Notes: generated from the letters alone by a model not told the origin. A stretch of 42,843 nucleotides of DNA from Candidatus Barnesiella excrementavium (GCA_019115485.1 DXDM01000026.1:1-42843); one strand, 5' to 3'. Positions 24,147 through 33,374 are shown, counted from the first letter of the stretch. A program made the numbers and translations.

Positions 24147-26129
24147 ATGATATCGATAGAAGGACTTTCGGTCGCTTTTGGTGGAAATACGTTGTTCGAT
24201 AACATCACTTATGTCATCAACAAGCGTGATCGCATCGCCTTGGTCGGGAAGAACGGGGCGGGCAAATCGACCATGCTGAAAATCATAGCCGGGTTGCAGG
24301 CTCCTACCTCGGGCCGGGTGAATATGCCGAAAGATCTTACCGTGGGGTATCTGCCTCAGCAGATGAACCTGACCGACTCCCGCACCGTGATGCAGGAGGC
24401 CGAGCAGGCTTTTGCCCACATTTTTGAATTGCAGGCGCGTATCGAGCGCATGAATACCGAACTGGCCGAACGCACCGACTATGAGTCGGACGACTACCAG
24501 GAGCTTATCGAACGGGTCTCCAACGCCAACGAGCAACTCTCGCTCATCGGGGCGGCCAACTATCAGGCCGAAATCGAGAAGACCTTGATTGGTTTGGGTT
24601 TCACGCGCGATGATTTCAATCGCAATACTTCGGAGTTCAGCGGGGGCTGGCGCATGCGCATCGAGTTGGCCAAGCTGCTGTTGCAGCGCCCCGACGTGCT
24701 GCTGCTCGACGAGCCTACCAACCACCTCGACATCGAGTCGATACAGTGGCTCGAAAATTTTCTGGCCACGCGTGCCAATGCTGTGGTGCTGGTTTCGCAC
24801 GACCGCGCCTTTATCGACAACGTGACGACCCGCACCATCGAGATATCGATGGGACACATCTACGACTATCAGGTCAATTATTCGCACTATGTTGTTCTGC
24901 GGCAGGAGCGCCTCGAACAGCAGCGCCGGGCCTATGAGAACCAACAGAAACAGATACAGGACACCGAGGCCTTTATCGAGCGCTTCCGCTACAAGGCAAC
25001 CAAGTCGGTGCAGGTGCAGTCGCGCATCAAGCAACTGGCCAAACTCGAACGGGTCGAGGTCGACGAGGTCGACACGTCGCACCTGAATCTGAAATTCCCC
25101 CCGGCTCCCCGCTCGGGCGACTATCCCGTCATTGCCGAAGGGGTGGGCAAGAGCTATGGCGACCATCTGGTCTTTGCCGATGCCACCTTTACCATCAAGC
25201 GGGGCGAGAAGGTGGCCTTCGTGGGTAAGAACGGCGAGGGCAAGTCGACGATGGTCAAGTGTATCATGGGCGAGATTCCCTTTACCGGTACCTTGAAGAT
25301 AGGGCACAACGTGAAGATAGGCTACTTTGCCCAGAACCAGGCGAGCCTGCTCGACGAGTCGCTCACCGTGTTCGACACCATCGACCGGGTGGCCGTGGGC
25401 GATATCCGCACCAAGATACGCGACATTTTGGGTGCCTTCATGTTTGGAGGCGAAGCGTCGGACAAGAAGGTAAAAGTGCTCTCGGGTGGTGAACGCACGC
25501 GGCTGGCCATGATACGCCTGTTGCTCGAACCGGTCAACCTGCTTATTCTCGACGAGCCTACCAACCACCTCGACATGCGCACCAAAGATGTGTTGAAACA
25601 GGCCATACGCGATTTCAACGGCACGGTGATTGTGGTTTCGCACGACCGTGAGTTCCTCGACGGACTGGTGTCGAAGGTTTATGAATTCGGTGGCGGACGG
25701 GTGCGCGAACACCTGGGTGGCATCTACGACTTCCTTGAAAGCCGCAAACTCGAATCGCTGCGCGAACTCGAACAGCGCAATCCCGCAGCCCCGGTGGCCG
25801 ATAAAAAGGCGACGCTCCCGAAAGCCGAGACGGCTGCACCTGCCATTTCGGCGGGCAATGAGGGGGCGAAACTCTCGTATGAAGAGCAGAAGGAATTGGC
25901 ACGGCGTTTGCGGAAAGCAGAAAAGGCGGTGGCCGATGTCGAAAAAGAGATTGCCGACCTCGAAGCTCGTATTGCCGATCTCGAAGCGAAACTGGCTACT
26001 CCTGACGGGGCTGCCGATGCCACCCTCTATGAAGAGCACGGAGGGTTGAAGAAACAGCTCGACGATGCCATGTGGCGGTGGTCCGAGGCCTCCGAGGCGT
26101 TGGAGCAGTTGCAGAAACAGAGTAAATGA
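24147..26129 (+). CDS. ABC-F family ATPase (Uup/EttA-like)
   Basis: A soluble protein of 660 residues with two ABC ATPase domains and no membrane segment, as in ABC-F factors that act on the ribosome. The first domain has Walker A GKNGAGKST (34-42), signature FSGGWRMRIELAK and Walker B LLLDEPTNHLD. The second has GKNGEGKST, LSGGERTRLAM and LILDEPTNHLD. Between them is the charged linker (P-site tRNA interaction region) around ENQQKQIQDTEAFIERFRYK. A Uup-like C-terminal coiled coil (about 590-660, KAEKAVADVEKEIADLEARI) follows. The start MISIEGLSVAFGG matches the family and the mapped promoter. It probably rescues or tunes translating ribosomes; an antibiotic-resistance role cannot be assigned. 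Confidence 0.93.
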   Translation: MISIEGLSVAFGGNTLFDNITYVINKRDRIALVGKNGAGKSTMLKIIAGLQAPTSGRVNMPKDLTVGYLPQQMNLTDSRTVMQEAEQAFAHIFELQARIERMNTELAERTDYESDDYQELIERVSNANEQLSLIGAANYQAEIEKTLIGLGFTRDDFNRNTSEFSGGWRMRIELAKLLLQRPDVLLLDEPTNHLDIESIQWLENFLATRANAVVLVSHDRAFIDNVTTRTIEISMGHIYDYQVNYSHYVVLRQERLEQQRRAYENQQKQIQDTEAFIERFRYKATKSVQVQSRIKQLAKLERVEVDEVDTSHLNLKFPPAPRSGDYPVIAEGVGKSYGDHLVFADATFTIKRGEKVAFVGKNGEGKSTMVKCIMGEIPFTGTLKIGHNVKIGYFAQNQASLLDESLTVFDTIDRVAVGDIRTKIRDILGAFMFGGEASDKKVKVLSGGERTRLAMIRLLLEPVNLLILDEPTNHLDMRTKDVLKQAIRDFNGTVIVVSHDREFLDGLVSKVYEFGGGRVREHLGGIYDFLESRKLESLRELEQRNPAAPVADKKATLPKAETAAPAISAGNEGAKLSYEEQKELARRLRKAEKAVADVEKEIADLEARIADLEAKLATPDGAADATLYEEHGGLKKQLDDAMWRWSEASEALEQLQKQSK

Positions 26130-26150
26130 GACACATAAATATAATGTAAC

Positions 26151-28181
26151 ATGAAAAAAGTAATGATTTTATCGTTTGCAGCAGCCTTGATTGCTACGGG
26201 CTGTACCAGCAAATCGGTGACGAAGACGCCGGGTATCGACCTCACCAACCTCGATACGACGGTAGCCTGCGGCGACGATTTCTATGAGTATGCCTGCGGC
26301 GGCTGGATGAAAAAGAATCCGTTGAAACCCGAGTATGCCCGTTACGGTTCGTTCGACCAGTTGCGGGAGAACAATCAGGAGCAAATCCGTGTACTCTTCG
26401 AGGAGTTGGGCAAACAGAAGGCCGAGCCGGGTAGTGTAGCCCAAAAGATTGGCGACCTCTACAACATGGGGTTGGACAGTGTGCGTCTGAACCAGGAGGG
26501 TGCCGCTCCGATTGCCGATGAACTCAAACGAATTCAATCGCTTTCGGGCAAAGAGGCCGTGAGCGCCATGATCGGTGAAATGCACCGAACCATGTCGGCT
26601 CCGTTCTTTGCCATCTATGTCGATGCCGATGCCAAGAACAGTTCGATGAATCTGGCCGGTTGGTATCAGGCCGGTATGAACATGGGCGACCGCGACTATT
26701 ATGTGGTCGACGATGAGAACAACCGCAAGATTCGCGACAGTTACAGCAACTACATCAAGACACTCTTTACCCTCGCCGGGTATAGCCAGGAGGCTGCCGA
26801 GCAGGCTGCCGCCACGGTGCTGAAAGTCGAAACTGCCATTGCCAAGGCCGCTTTCACGCGCGAGGAGTTGCGTGACCCGCAGGCCGGTTACAACGTGATG
26901 ACGGTAGACGAGTTGAAAAAGCAGTACGACGGTCTCGACTGGGACGTTTATTTCAAGTCCGTAGGTCTCGACAGCATACAGAAAATCAACATCGGTCAGC
27001 CCCGTACGCTCAAAGCCGTGAACGAATTGCTCAAAACCCTGAGCGAGCAGGAGATGCGCGACTATCTGGCCTTCAACTGTATCGACGGTGCCGCTCCCTA
27101 TCTGAGCGACGATTTCGTCAATGCCCGCTTCGACTTCTACTCCAAGACGCTGTCGGGTAAAGAGCAGATTGAACCCCGCTGGAAACGGGCTCTCAACGTG
27201 CCCAACAGCCTGCTCTCCGAAGCCGTAGGCGAGATGTATGTAGCCAAATATTTCCCGCCCGAAGCCAAAGAGCGCATGGTACAACTCGTGGCCAACTTGC
27301 AGACCGCTCTGGGGCAGCACATCGACAGCCTCGAATGGATGAGCGCCGAGACCAAGGCCAAGGCTCACGAGAAACTCAACACCTTCTATGTAAAAATCGG
27401 GTATCCCGACAAATGGCGCGATTACAGCAGTCTGACCATCGACCCCAAGGAGAGCTACTATGCCAATGTGCGTCGTGCCGCCGAGTTTGAAACGCTCTAT
27501 TCACTCAAAGACGAGGGCAAACCTGTCGACAAAGCCAAGTGGTTCATGAGCCCCCAAACGGTGAATGCTTACTACAATCCCACCTCGAACGAGATTTGCT
27601 TCCCGGCCGGTATTCTGCAACCGCCCTTCTTTAATTTCGATGCCGACGATGCCGTCAACTATGGTGCCATCGGTGTGGTAATCGGTCATGAGATGACTCA
27701 CGGATTCGACGACCAGGGCCGTCAGTACGACAAGGACGGTAACCTCAACGACTGGTGGACGCCTGCCGATGCCGAGCAGTTCAACCAACGGGCCGAGATT
27801 CTGGCCAAACAATACGACAACATCATCGTGCTCGATACGGTTCATGCCAACGGTCACTTTACGCTGGGTGAGAATATCGCCGACCACGGTGGTCTGCGTG
27901 TAGCCTACACCGCCTTCCGCAATTCGCTCAACGGTGTAGAACCCGCCCTGATCGATGGCTTCACGGCCGATCAACGCTTCTACCTGTCGTATGCCAACCT
28001 GTGGGCCGGCAACATTCGTGATGCCGAGATTCTGCGTCTGACCAAGATCGATCCCCACTCGCTGGGCCGCTGGCGTGTAAATGCCGCCCTGCGCAATATC
28101 GACACCTTCTTCAAGGCGTTTAATATCAAGGAGGGAGACCCCATGTATCTGGCTCCCGAGGACCGGGTAATCATCTGGTAA
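26151..28181 (+). CDS. M13 (neprilysin/PepO-type) zinc metallopeptidase lipoprotein
   Basis: A 676-residue zinc endopeptidase of family M13. It starts with lipoprotein signal MKKVMILSFAAALIATGC, so it should be anchored to a membrane and exported. The catalytic domain shows VNAYYNPTSNEICFPAGIL, the zinc motif HEMTH (513-517) with the general-base Glu, and the third ligand in ENIADHGG (E574). The N-terminal domain begins with the family element DDFYEYACGGW. It ends with the M13 C-terminus APEDRVIIW, where family members normally end in a CxxW-type motif; the cysteine is replaced by Val-Ile here. It lies 21 bases after the ABC-F gene and is probably cotranscribed, with a strong terminator after it. 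It likely degrades peptides in the envelope. Confidence 0.95.
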   Translation: MKKVMILSFAAALIATGCTSKSVTKTPGIDLTNLDTTVACGDDFYEYACGGWMKKNPLKPEYARYGSFDQLRENNQEQIRVLFEELGKQKAEPGSVAQKIGDLYNMGLDSVRLNQEGAAPIADELKRIQSLSGKEAVSAMIGEMHRTMSAPFFAIYVDADAKNSSMNLAGWYQAGMNMGDRDYYVVDDENNRKIRDSYSNYIKTLFTLAGYSQEAAEQAAATVLKVETAIAKAAFTREELRDPQAGYNVMTVDELKKQYDGLDWDVYFKSVGLDSIQKINIGQPRTLKAVNELLKTLSEQEMRDYLAFNCIDGAAPYLSDDFVNARFDFYSKTLSGKEQIEPRWKRALNVPNSLLSEAVGEMYVAKYFPPEAKERMVQLVANLQTALGQHIDSLEWMSAETKAKAHEKLNTFYVKIGYPDKWRDYSSLTIDPKESYYANVRRAAEFETLYSLKDEGKPVDKAKWFMSPQTVNAYYNPTSNEICFPAGILQPPFFNFDADDAVNYGAIGVVIGHEMTHGFDDQGRQYDKDGNLNDWWTPADAEQFNQRAEILAKQYDNIIVLDTVHANGHFTLGENIADHGGLRVAYTAFRNSLNGVEPALIDGFTADQRFYLSYANLWAGNIRDAEILRLTKIDPHSLGRWRVNAALRNIDTFFKAFNIKEGDPMYLAPEDRVIIW

Positions 28182-28201
28182 TCGCATAGTGATGATACAG
28201 C

Positions 28202-28238
28202 AAGGGCCTGTCGGGATAATCCCGACAGGCCCTTTTCG
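28202..28238 (+). terminator. Terminator after the M13 peptidase gene
   Basis: AAGGGCCTGTCGGGA pairs over 15 bp with its downstream complement across a 3-base loop, followed by TTTTCG. The matching A-rich flank could also work for the small minus-strand HTH gene, whose stop is 17 bases further on. Confidence 0.9.
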
Positions 28239-28255
28239 TTTCTCTTCTCCGCCCC

Positions 28256-28597
28256 TTAGTCGGAGTATTGGAATATTTGCAGGAGGTCGGCCTCAATTTT
28301 ATCGAGCCGTTTCCGTATGCGATATAAGGGGACATTCAGTTTTTGTGCAATGGCTTCGTCGCTAAGCCCTTTCTTTCGCAGTTGATAAATGAGTTTTTGT
28401 AAATCGTCCATCTTTTCGGAGATGAGAACAAGTTCCTGTTCATACAACTCTTCGGGGGTGATTTCCCGTAAATAGGGCTCTATCTCTGCCCTCATTGCGC
28501 AAGACCGACGGTATAGCTTCACTATGTTCCCATAATCGTGGACGAAAATAGAGAGGAGCATTTTGAAAAAAAATGGCTTAAGTCTTGTCGGCAACAT
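28256..28597 (-). CDS. Small helix-turn-helix protein of unknown function
   Basis: A 113-residue protein that I do not recognise as a named family. The C-terminal part has a sigma-region-4/LuxR-like HTH (LRKKGLSDEAIAQKLNVPLY, then RIRKRLDKIEADLLQIF), and the central part is acidic and helical (ITPEELYEQELVLISEKMDD). The ATG at 28597 is used here. Alternatives are ATG at 28561 (101 residues) or a late start giving MRAEIEPYL (79 residues). A run of eight T lies between the first two starts. It is preceded by the interlocked repeats, which may regulate it. It could be a transcription factor, but nothing around it indicates the target. Confidence 0.6.
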   Translation of the reverse strand: MLPTRLKPFFFKMLLSIFVHDYGNIVKLYRRSCAMRAEIEPYLREITPEELYEQELVLISEKMDDLQKLIYQLRKKGLSDEAIAQKLNVPLYRIRKRLDKIEADLLQIFQYSD

Positions 28598-28604
28598 AAA
28601 CTTT

Positions 28605-28774
28605 TTTATATATTAGACGTATATATAAAGACCTTCGCCTAATTCATTCGTAAAAAGATGTCTTACTTGCTTTCCTCGAATGTCGTGTGTTACACTGATT
28701 AGGCGAAGGCACTAAAAACCCTTCCTATCGTTTGACATGCAACACACGATTTTCCCAAGATAAGCAAGTAAGAC
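28605..28774. repeat. Interlocked inverted repeats (four perfect dyads)
   Basis: Four perfect inverted repeats occur in 170 bases. Dyad A (12 bp): CCTTCGCCTAAT at 28632-28643 with its complement at 28698-28709. Dyad B (13 bp): GTCTTACTTGCTT at 28660-28672 with its complement at 28762-28774. Dyad C (9 bp): TCGTGTGTT at 28683-28691 with its complement at 28741-28749. Dyad D (9 bp): TTTATATAT at 28605-28613 with its complement at 28621-28629. C nests inside B, but A crosses both, so a single-stranded copy would form a pseudoknot or alternative folds. No gene is seen in 28598-28934. Possible roles are a structured RNA or leader for the HTH gene, or an invertible or recombination site. Confidence 0.8.
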
Positions 28775-28934
28775 GATTCAAAAATAGGAAATAGATTTGA
28801 ATAAACGGGGGAGCTCTATTCCCTTTTTTCAACAAAAGTTGAATTTTACCTGCTGAATACCAATAAAATAAGTCTTGTCCTGTTTTGATAGTTTTGTTCG
28901 TGAACGCTATGCCCTTTGCACGGGTTGCGGGGAA

Positions 28935-29759
28935 TCATTGCAGACCCTTTTCGAGGGTGATGAGCGGGAGCTCGGGCGCTTGATAGAGTATGATGTGGGT
29001 GTCGTCTATCGGGTAAAATCCGGTTACTTTGTCGATGACCGAGAGAAGCTTCTGTTCGGTCTCCATGTCGGGACACGCTTTGCGTGTGGCGGCTACCTGG
29101 ACAAAGGAGATGCCGTAGGGAGTCTCGTCCAGAGCGATATGCCCGACCAGGCGGTTGCAGCCGGCAAATCCCGAGAGTTTGGCCTCGGGGATATCAATGA
29201 CTATCGTGGGCTGCTTGCCGGTGATGAGGGTATCGTTGATTGCGGTCACCTTCCAGGGCCCGTTCAGCAGGTGAGTCATTCGTTTGACAAGCCTCATGAC
29301 CGTCCAGCCCCGTCGGTCGCAGAACTTGATGCTCAAGTCGCGATCGTCGGTCCGTTTGTAGAACCGGGTATGGTTAAGGGCGCGGAGTACGGCCCGGTCG
29401 GTAACTTCGGGTCGACACTCTTTCGAGGTGGAGATAAGTGACCCGAATTGCAGCATGTTCTCGTCGCCGAGGGTGAAGGTGCCGTTTATTACGTTGCACC
29501 CGTCGTTGCCGTAGAGGCGGCTGTTGGTCAGGTCGAAGGTCAGTTCGACCGGTTCATCGCCCACTACCTCGTGCCGTTCGGCGGTCTTGACAATCCAGGT
29601 GCCATCGAACTCTTCGCGGGATATGGCGGGTATTTTTCGAACAGGGTCGGCCGTTTCGGCCTGGGATTCAGGGGTAGCTACACTTTTCTGGGTAGTTTTG
29701 CACGAGGTTACCGCCGTCAGCAGGGCTATCGACAGGAGGAGAAAACTGTATTTGGTCAT
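28935..29759 (-). CDS. Lipoprotein with two META domains
   Basis: A 274-residue lipoprotein starting MTKYSFLLLSIALLTAVTSC, with lipobox cysteine at residue 20. Two META (HslJ-like) domains follow: about 48-150 (FDGTWIVKTAERHEVV to NDGCNVINGTF) and about 160-268 (LNGPWKVTAINDT to FAGCNRLVGHI). Each has the G-C-N signature. META proteins are envelope proteins of uncertain function, some tied to heat or novobiocin stress. The open frame continues far upstream, but the residues before this Met are low-complexity His/Arg/Pro sequence from the antisense frame of ndh, so they are excluded. It follows ndh by 59 bases without an intervening promoter, so cotranscription is likely. Confidence 0.9.
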   Translation of the reverse strand: MTKYSFLLLSIALLTAVTSCKTTQKSVATPESQAETADPVRKIPAISREEFDGTWIVKTAERHEVVGDEPVELTFDLTNSRLYGNDGCNVINGTFTLGDENMLQFGSLISTSKECRPEVTDRAVLRALNHTRFYKRTDDRDLSIKFCDRRGWTVMRLVKRMTHLLNGPWKVTAINDTLITGKQPTIVIDIPEAKLSGFAGCNRLVGHIALDETPYGISFVQVAATRKACPDMETEQKLLSVIDKVTGFYPIDDTHIILYQAPELPLITLEKGLQ

Positions 29760-29818
29760 GGTCTGTTTTTTTGTTTCGTTGGATATAGCGATGTATTTCC
29801 CGGGTTGTGCGTTGTGGC

Positions 29819-31105
29819 TTACTCCTCGTTTCGCTTGGGAAATCGGGTGGGGCGAATGAGCAGCCGCAACGTAGCGTTGTAGGTAAAGTAGTACCAGCAC
29901 CAGTTGAGCAGGGTGATGATTTTGTTTTTCATACCCAGTATGGAGATGAGGTGTATTCCCATCCAGGTGAACCAGGCGGGACGTCCGTGCAGTTTCAGGT
30001 AGGGCAGGTCGGCCACGGCCTTGTTGCGGCCGATGGTGGCCATGCTGCCTTTGTCCTTGTAGCGGAAAGGGGTATCGAAGCTTCCTTTGTTGAGGTTCTT
30101 GGCCAGCAGTTCGCTCTGTTGGATCGCCACCTGTGCCACCTGCGGGTGTCCCTTGGGGTAGTTCTTCTCGGAGAGCAGGGCAATGTCGCCGATGGCAAAG
30201 ATGCGGTCGCACCCCTTGACCCGGTTGTATTCGTCGGTGATGATGCGTCGGCCTCGGCCGATGGATTCCTCGGGTATTCCTTTCAGCGGTTCGCCGGTGA
30301 TTCCGGCCGTCCAGATGAGGGTGTGGCATTTCAACTGTTCACCGTTGTCAAGCGTCACATGGGTGCCGTCGAACGACTTCATGATGTGGCCCGTGCAAAC
30401 CTCGACTTCAAGTTCTTCGAGGTATTGCCGCGACTTGGCCGAGGCTTCTGGACTCATATTCTGCAAGAGGCGGTCTGAACCTTCGACGATGACGACGCGC
30501 ATGTCGCAAGGACTGATTTCGGGATATTCCCGAGCCAGAATGTACTTCTTCATTTCACCCAAAGCACCCGCAATCTCCACACCGGTGGGACCTCCCCCGA
30601 CGACGGTAAAGCAGAGCAGCGTGCGGCGCGATTCGGCATCGGCGCAGGTACAGGCCCGCTCCAGACAGAATAGTATTTCGTTCCGAAGTCTGATGGCCTC
30701 GGCCGTTGATTTCAAGGTATACACCCGCTCCCGCAACTCGGGCATGTTGAAAAAGTTGTTGGTCGTTCCCGTGGCCAGTACCAGGTAATCGTAGGGGATT
30801 TTGCCCGTGTTGGTCACCAGTTCCTGCTTCTGGGTGTCGACCGATAGAGCCTCACCCATGTGGAAGCGTACGTGGCGCAGTTTGCGCAACTCTTTCCGGA
30901 AAGGGAAACAGATGGCGGCCGGTTCGAGACCCGACGAGGCGATTTGATAGAACAGGGGAGGAAAGCCGTGGAAATTCTTTCGGTCGACCAGGGTCACGCT
31001 GTATTTCGTGTGGTCGATTCGCTTGGACAAGAGAAACCCGGCAAACCCGCCGCCTACGATAACGATATGTTTCAACTCTTTTTCTTTGGTTTTGTCTGTG
31101 ATCAT
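29819..31105 (-). CDS. ndh: Type II NADH dehydrogenase (NAD(P)/FAD-dependent oxidoreductase)
   Basis: A 428-residue flavoprotein that passes electrons from NADH to quinone without pumping protons. The first Rossmann motif is HIVIVGGGFAGFLLSKRID (FAD), followed by the NDH-2 block PPLFYQIASSGLEP. The second Rossmann motif is CFTVVGGGPTGVEIAGALGE (NADH). The segment DRIFAIGDIALL marks the second FAD contact. The C-terminal region (about 375-410, WFTWMGIHLISILGMKNKII) has the amphipathic or hydrophobic helices that attach the enzyme to the inner membrane. The start is ATG at 31105, and a -7 box ends only 7 bases away, so the message may lack a leader. It is followed by the META lipoprotein gene. 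Confidence 0.92.
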   Translation of the reverse strand: MITDKTKEKELKHIVIVGGGFAGFLLSKRIDHTKYSVTLVDRKNFHGFPPLFYQIASSGLEPAAICFPFRKELRKLRHVRFHMGEALSVDTQKQELVTNTGKIPYDYLVLATGTTNNFFNMPELRERVYTLKSTAEAIRLRNEILFCLERACTCADAESRRTLLCFTVVGGGPTGVEIAGALGEMKKYILAREYPEISPCDMRVVIVEGSDRLLQNMSPEASAKSRQYLEELEVEVCTGHIMKSFDGTHVTLDNGEQLKCHTLIWTAGITGEPLKGIPEESIGRGRRIITDEYNRVKGCDRIFAIGDIALLSEKNYPKGHPQVAQVAIQQSELLAKNLNKGSFDTPFRYKDKGSMATIGRNKAVADLPYLKLHGRPAWFTWMGIHLISILGMKNKIITLLNWCWYYFTYNATLRLLIRPTRFPKRNEE

Positions 31106-31112
31106 GCCTGTG

Positions 31113-31120
31113 CAAATTTA
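31113..31120 (-). promoter_or_regulatory. -7 box of ndh
   Basis: The minus strand reads TAAATTTG, matching TAnnTTTG. The start codon is 7 bases downstream, so transcription from here would begin at or next to the ATG. A near-match TATCTTTA at 31136-31129 could give a short normal leader instead. Confidence 0.5.
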
Positions 31121-31231
31121 AGGGCGTAAAGATACGAAAAAGTTCGTTCGGTTTCTATTATAAGACAGTCGGCTGTAAAAAATGTTCAGGAAGCGGCTCT
31201 GAAAAGAAAAAACTTATAAAAATTTCACGGG

Positions 31232-31265
31232 TTTGCGATGGTTTCTTATTAATTGCTTACATTTG
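31232..31265 (+). promoter_or_regulatory. Promoter of the TPR-protein gene
   Basis: TTTG at 31232-31235 and TACATTTG at 31258-31265 are separated by 22 bases, slightly longer than usual. The inferred start near 31271 supports translation from 31290. Confidence 0.65.
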
Positions 31266-31289
31266 TCTGATAATCATGTCGTGCTTTTC

Positions 31290-33374
31290 ATGAAACTTAC
31301 CATCAAGTCCTATATCATACTGCTGTTGTTTTCGATTACCTCTCTCTTGTCGGTGGCTCAAATCAACACCGACCGGGTGATGAATATCGGACGCAATGCC
31401 CTCTATTTCGAAGATTATATCCTGTCGATGCAATATTTCAACCAGGTCATCAAGGTGAAGCCCTATATGGCCGAGCCTTATTTCTACCGGGCCGTGGCCA
31501 AGCTGAGTCTCGACGATTTCAAGGGCGCCGAAGAGGATTGCAGCCTCTGTATCGAGCGGAATCCCTTTATTGTGAATGCCTATCAGGTGAGGGGTATCGC
31601 CCGGCAGAATCTGGGGAATTACCAGGGGGCTATCGACGACTATACCGCCGGCTTGCGCTATGCTCCCGAAGACCGAACCTTTTTAAACAATAAGGCGATT
31701 GCCGAGGTCCAGTTGAAAAAATACGATGAGGCCGAAAAGAGTTTCGAGAAACTCATCGCCTTGCATCCCAACTACTACAACGGCTATATGTGCCGGTCGC
31801 AGTTCTATTTGGAAACGGGCGATACCATCAAGGCGCTGGCCGATATCGACAAGGCTATCTCAATCGACAAGTATATGTCGGGGGCTTATGCCCAACGGGC
31901 CATTATCAAGGTCTTGCACGATGCCGACTACGACTCGGCGCTGGCCGATATGAACGAGGCTCTGCGGCTCGACCCCAAGGAGGTGTCGTACTATTTCAAC
32001 CGGGCCCGTATCAAATACCATCAGGACGACCTGCAAGGGGCGATGGCCGACTATGACCACATTTTGCAACTCGACCCCGGTAACACGATGACCTATTACA
32101 ACCGCGGTCTGCTGCGTATGCAGGTGGGGGAACGCAACAAGGCCATATCGGACTTCTCGGAGGTAATCAAGGCTGAGCCCGACAACTATTTCGCCATCTA
32201 CAACCGGGCCCTGCTCTACGACATGATAGGCAGTTACGGTAAGGCGATTGCCGACTTCAACGTGGTATTGGCGCAGTATCCCGACTTTGCCGCCGGGTTC
32301 TTTGCCCGCTCCGAAGCCAAGCGAAAGATGGGCGACATGAAGGGGGGCGAGAAGGATTTCATGCTGGCGCTCGATTTGCAGAAGAAAACCAAGTACGACC
32401 CCATCGACGAGGCTACGGCTGCGGCCGGTACGACCGGCAAGTCGTCGGGACAGGCGGCCGACGAGCGCTCCGAGTCGGACAAGAACATCAACAAGTTCAA
32501 CCAGATACTCGTGGCCGACGCTCACACCGAGTATAAACCTGAATATGAAAACAAAATCAGAGGCCGTGTGCAGGACCAGAACGTGCAGGTGTCGATACAG
32601 CCCATGTATGTGCTCACTTATTACGAGCGGCCCGATGCCGTGCGTCAGAATATCTACTACGTCAAGGAGTTGGAAGAGCTCAATGCCACCCGGGTCTTTG
32701 CCAAGAAACTGTTGCTGACCAACTCGGAGGCGGCTCTGCTCTCCGACCAGGTGAACTACCATTTTGCCTCGATTAACGACTACTCCCGGTTGATAGAGAT
32801 TAATCCTGCCAACCCGCTGGCCTATTTCGGGCGGGCTATCGATTTCATGCTCGTGCAGGACTTTGCCAGTGCCCTCGACGACCTGAACAAGGCGGTGATG
32901 ACCAGCCGTAACTTCACGATGGCCTATTTCCTGCGGGCGGTGGTGCGAGCCAAGCAAATCGAATATGAACTGTCGACGGCCTCGTCGCAGGACCTCGATT
33001 TCCAGCCCAAGCGCAAGGCCGACTCCAACGATTTCGTTTCAATGGGTATTGCCTCGCTGGGCGGTGAGAATCTGAAAATGGAGTACGAGATGGTGCTCCG
33101 CGATTATGAAAAGGTCATCGAAGATGCTCCCCGCTTCATCTATGCCTACTACAACCGCGGCAATCTGCGCTGTTCGCAACAGGACTACCGGGGAGCCATA
33201 GCCGACTATACCAAAGCCATCGAGCTGCGTCCCGATTTCGGCGACGCCTATTACAACCGCGGACTCGTCTATTTGAAGCAGGGAAACACCGCTGCGGGTA
33301 CGGCCGATTTGAGTAAAGCCGGCGAATTGGGTGTCGTGGCAGCCTATAATTTGCTGAAACGGTTGAGCGATTAA
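31290..33374 (+). CDS. Exported tetratricopeptide repeat protein
   Basis: A 694-residue protein with signal peptide MKLTIKSYIILLLFSITSLL and a likely cut after SVAQ. Many TPR units follow from about residue 30 to 375 (for example NPFIVNAYQVRGIARQNLGN and EPYFYRAVAKLSLDDFKGAE) and again at about 500-690 (FIYAYYNRGNLRCSQQDYRG). They are separated by a charged linker around 385-480 that contains low-complexity Ala/Gly/Ser sequence. TPR arrays are protein-protein scaffolds, so this one probably acts in the periplasm. It stands alone between the divergent ndh gene and thrS, so its partner cannot be guessed. The ATG at 31290 was preferred to one at 31233, which lies at the -33 box of the promoter. 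Confidence 0.85.
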   Translation: MKLTIKSYIILLLFSITSLLSVAQINTDRVMNIGRNALYFEDYILSMQYFNQVIKVKPYMAEPYFYRAVAKLSLDDFKGAEEDCSLCIERNPFIVNAYQVRGIARQNLGNYQGAIDDYTAGLRYAPEDRTFLNNKAIAEVQLKKYDEAEKSFEKLIALHPNYYNGYMCRSQFYLETGDTIKALADIDKAISIDKYMSGAYAQRAIIKVLHDADYDSALADMNEALRLDPKEVSYYFNRARIKYHQDDLQGAMADYDHILQLDPGNTMTYYNRGLLRMQVGERNKAISDFSEVIKAEPDNYFAIYNRALLYDMIGSYGKAIADFNVVLAQYPDFAAGFFARSEAKRKMGDMKGGEKDFMLALDLQKKTKYDPIDEATAAAGTTGKSSGQAADERSESDKNINKFNQILVADAHTEYKPEYENKIRGRVQDQNVQVSIQPMYVLTYYERPDAVRQNIYYVKELEELNATRVFAKKLLLTNSEAALLSDQVNYHFASINDYSRLIEINPANPLAYFGRAIDFMLVQDFASALDDLNKAVMTSRNFTMAYFLRAVVRAKQIEYELSTASSQDLDFQPKRKADSNDFVSMGIASLGGENLKMEYEMVLRDYEKVIEDAPRFIYAYYNRGNLRCSQQDYRGAIADYTKAIELRPDFGDAYYNRGLVYLKQGNTAAGTADLSKAGELGVVAAYNLLKRLSD

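Noticed and set aside
24108..26039. 643-codon open frame on the minus strand opposite the ABC-F gene
   Set aside because: It is the mirror of a gene with full Walker A, signature and Walker B motifs, and it has no family features.
29760..30329. Upstream extension of the META lipoprotein frame
   Set aside because: The added residues are His/Arg/Pro-rich sequence read out of frame through ndh, and the lipoprotein signal begins at the internal Met (29759).
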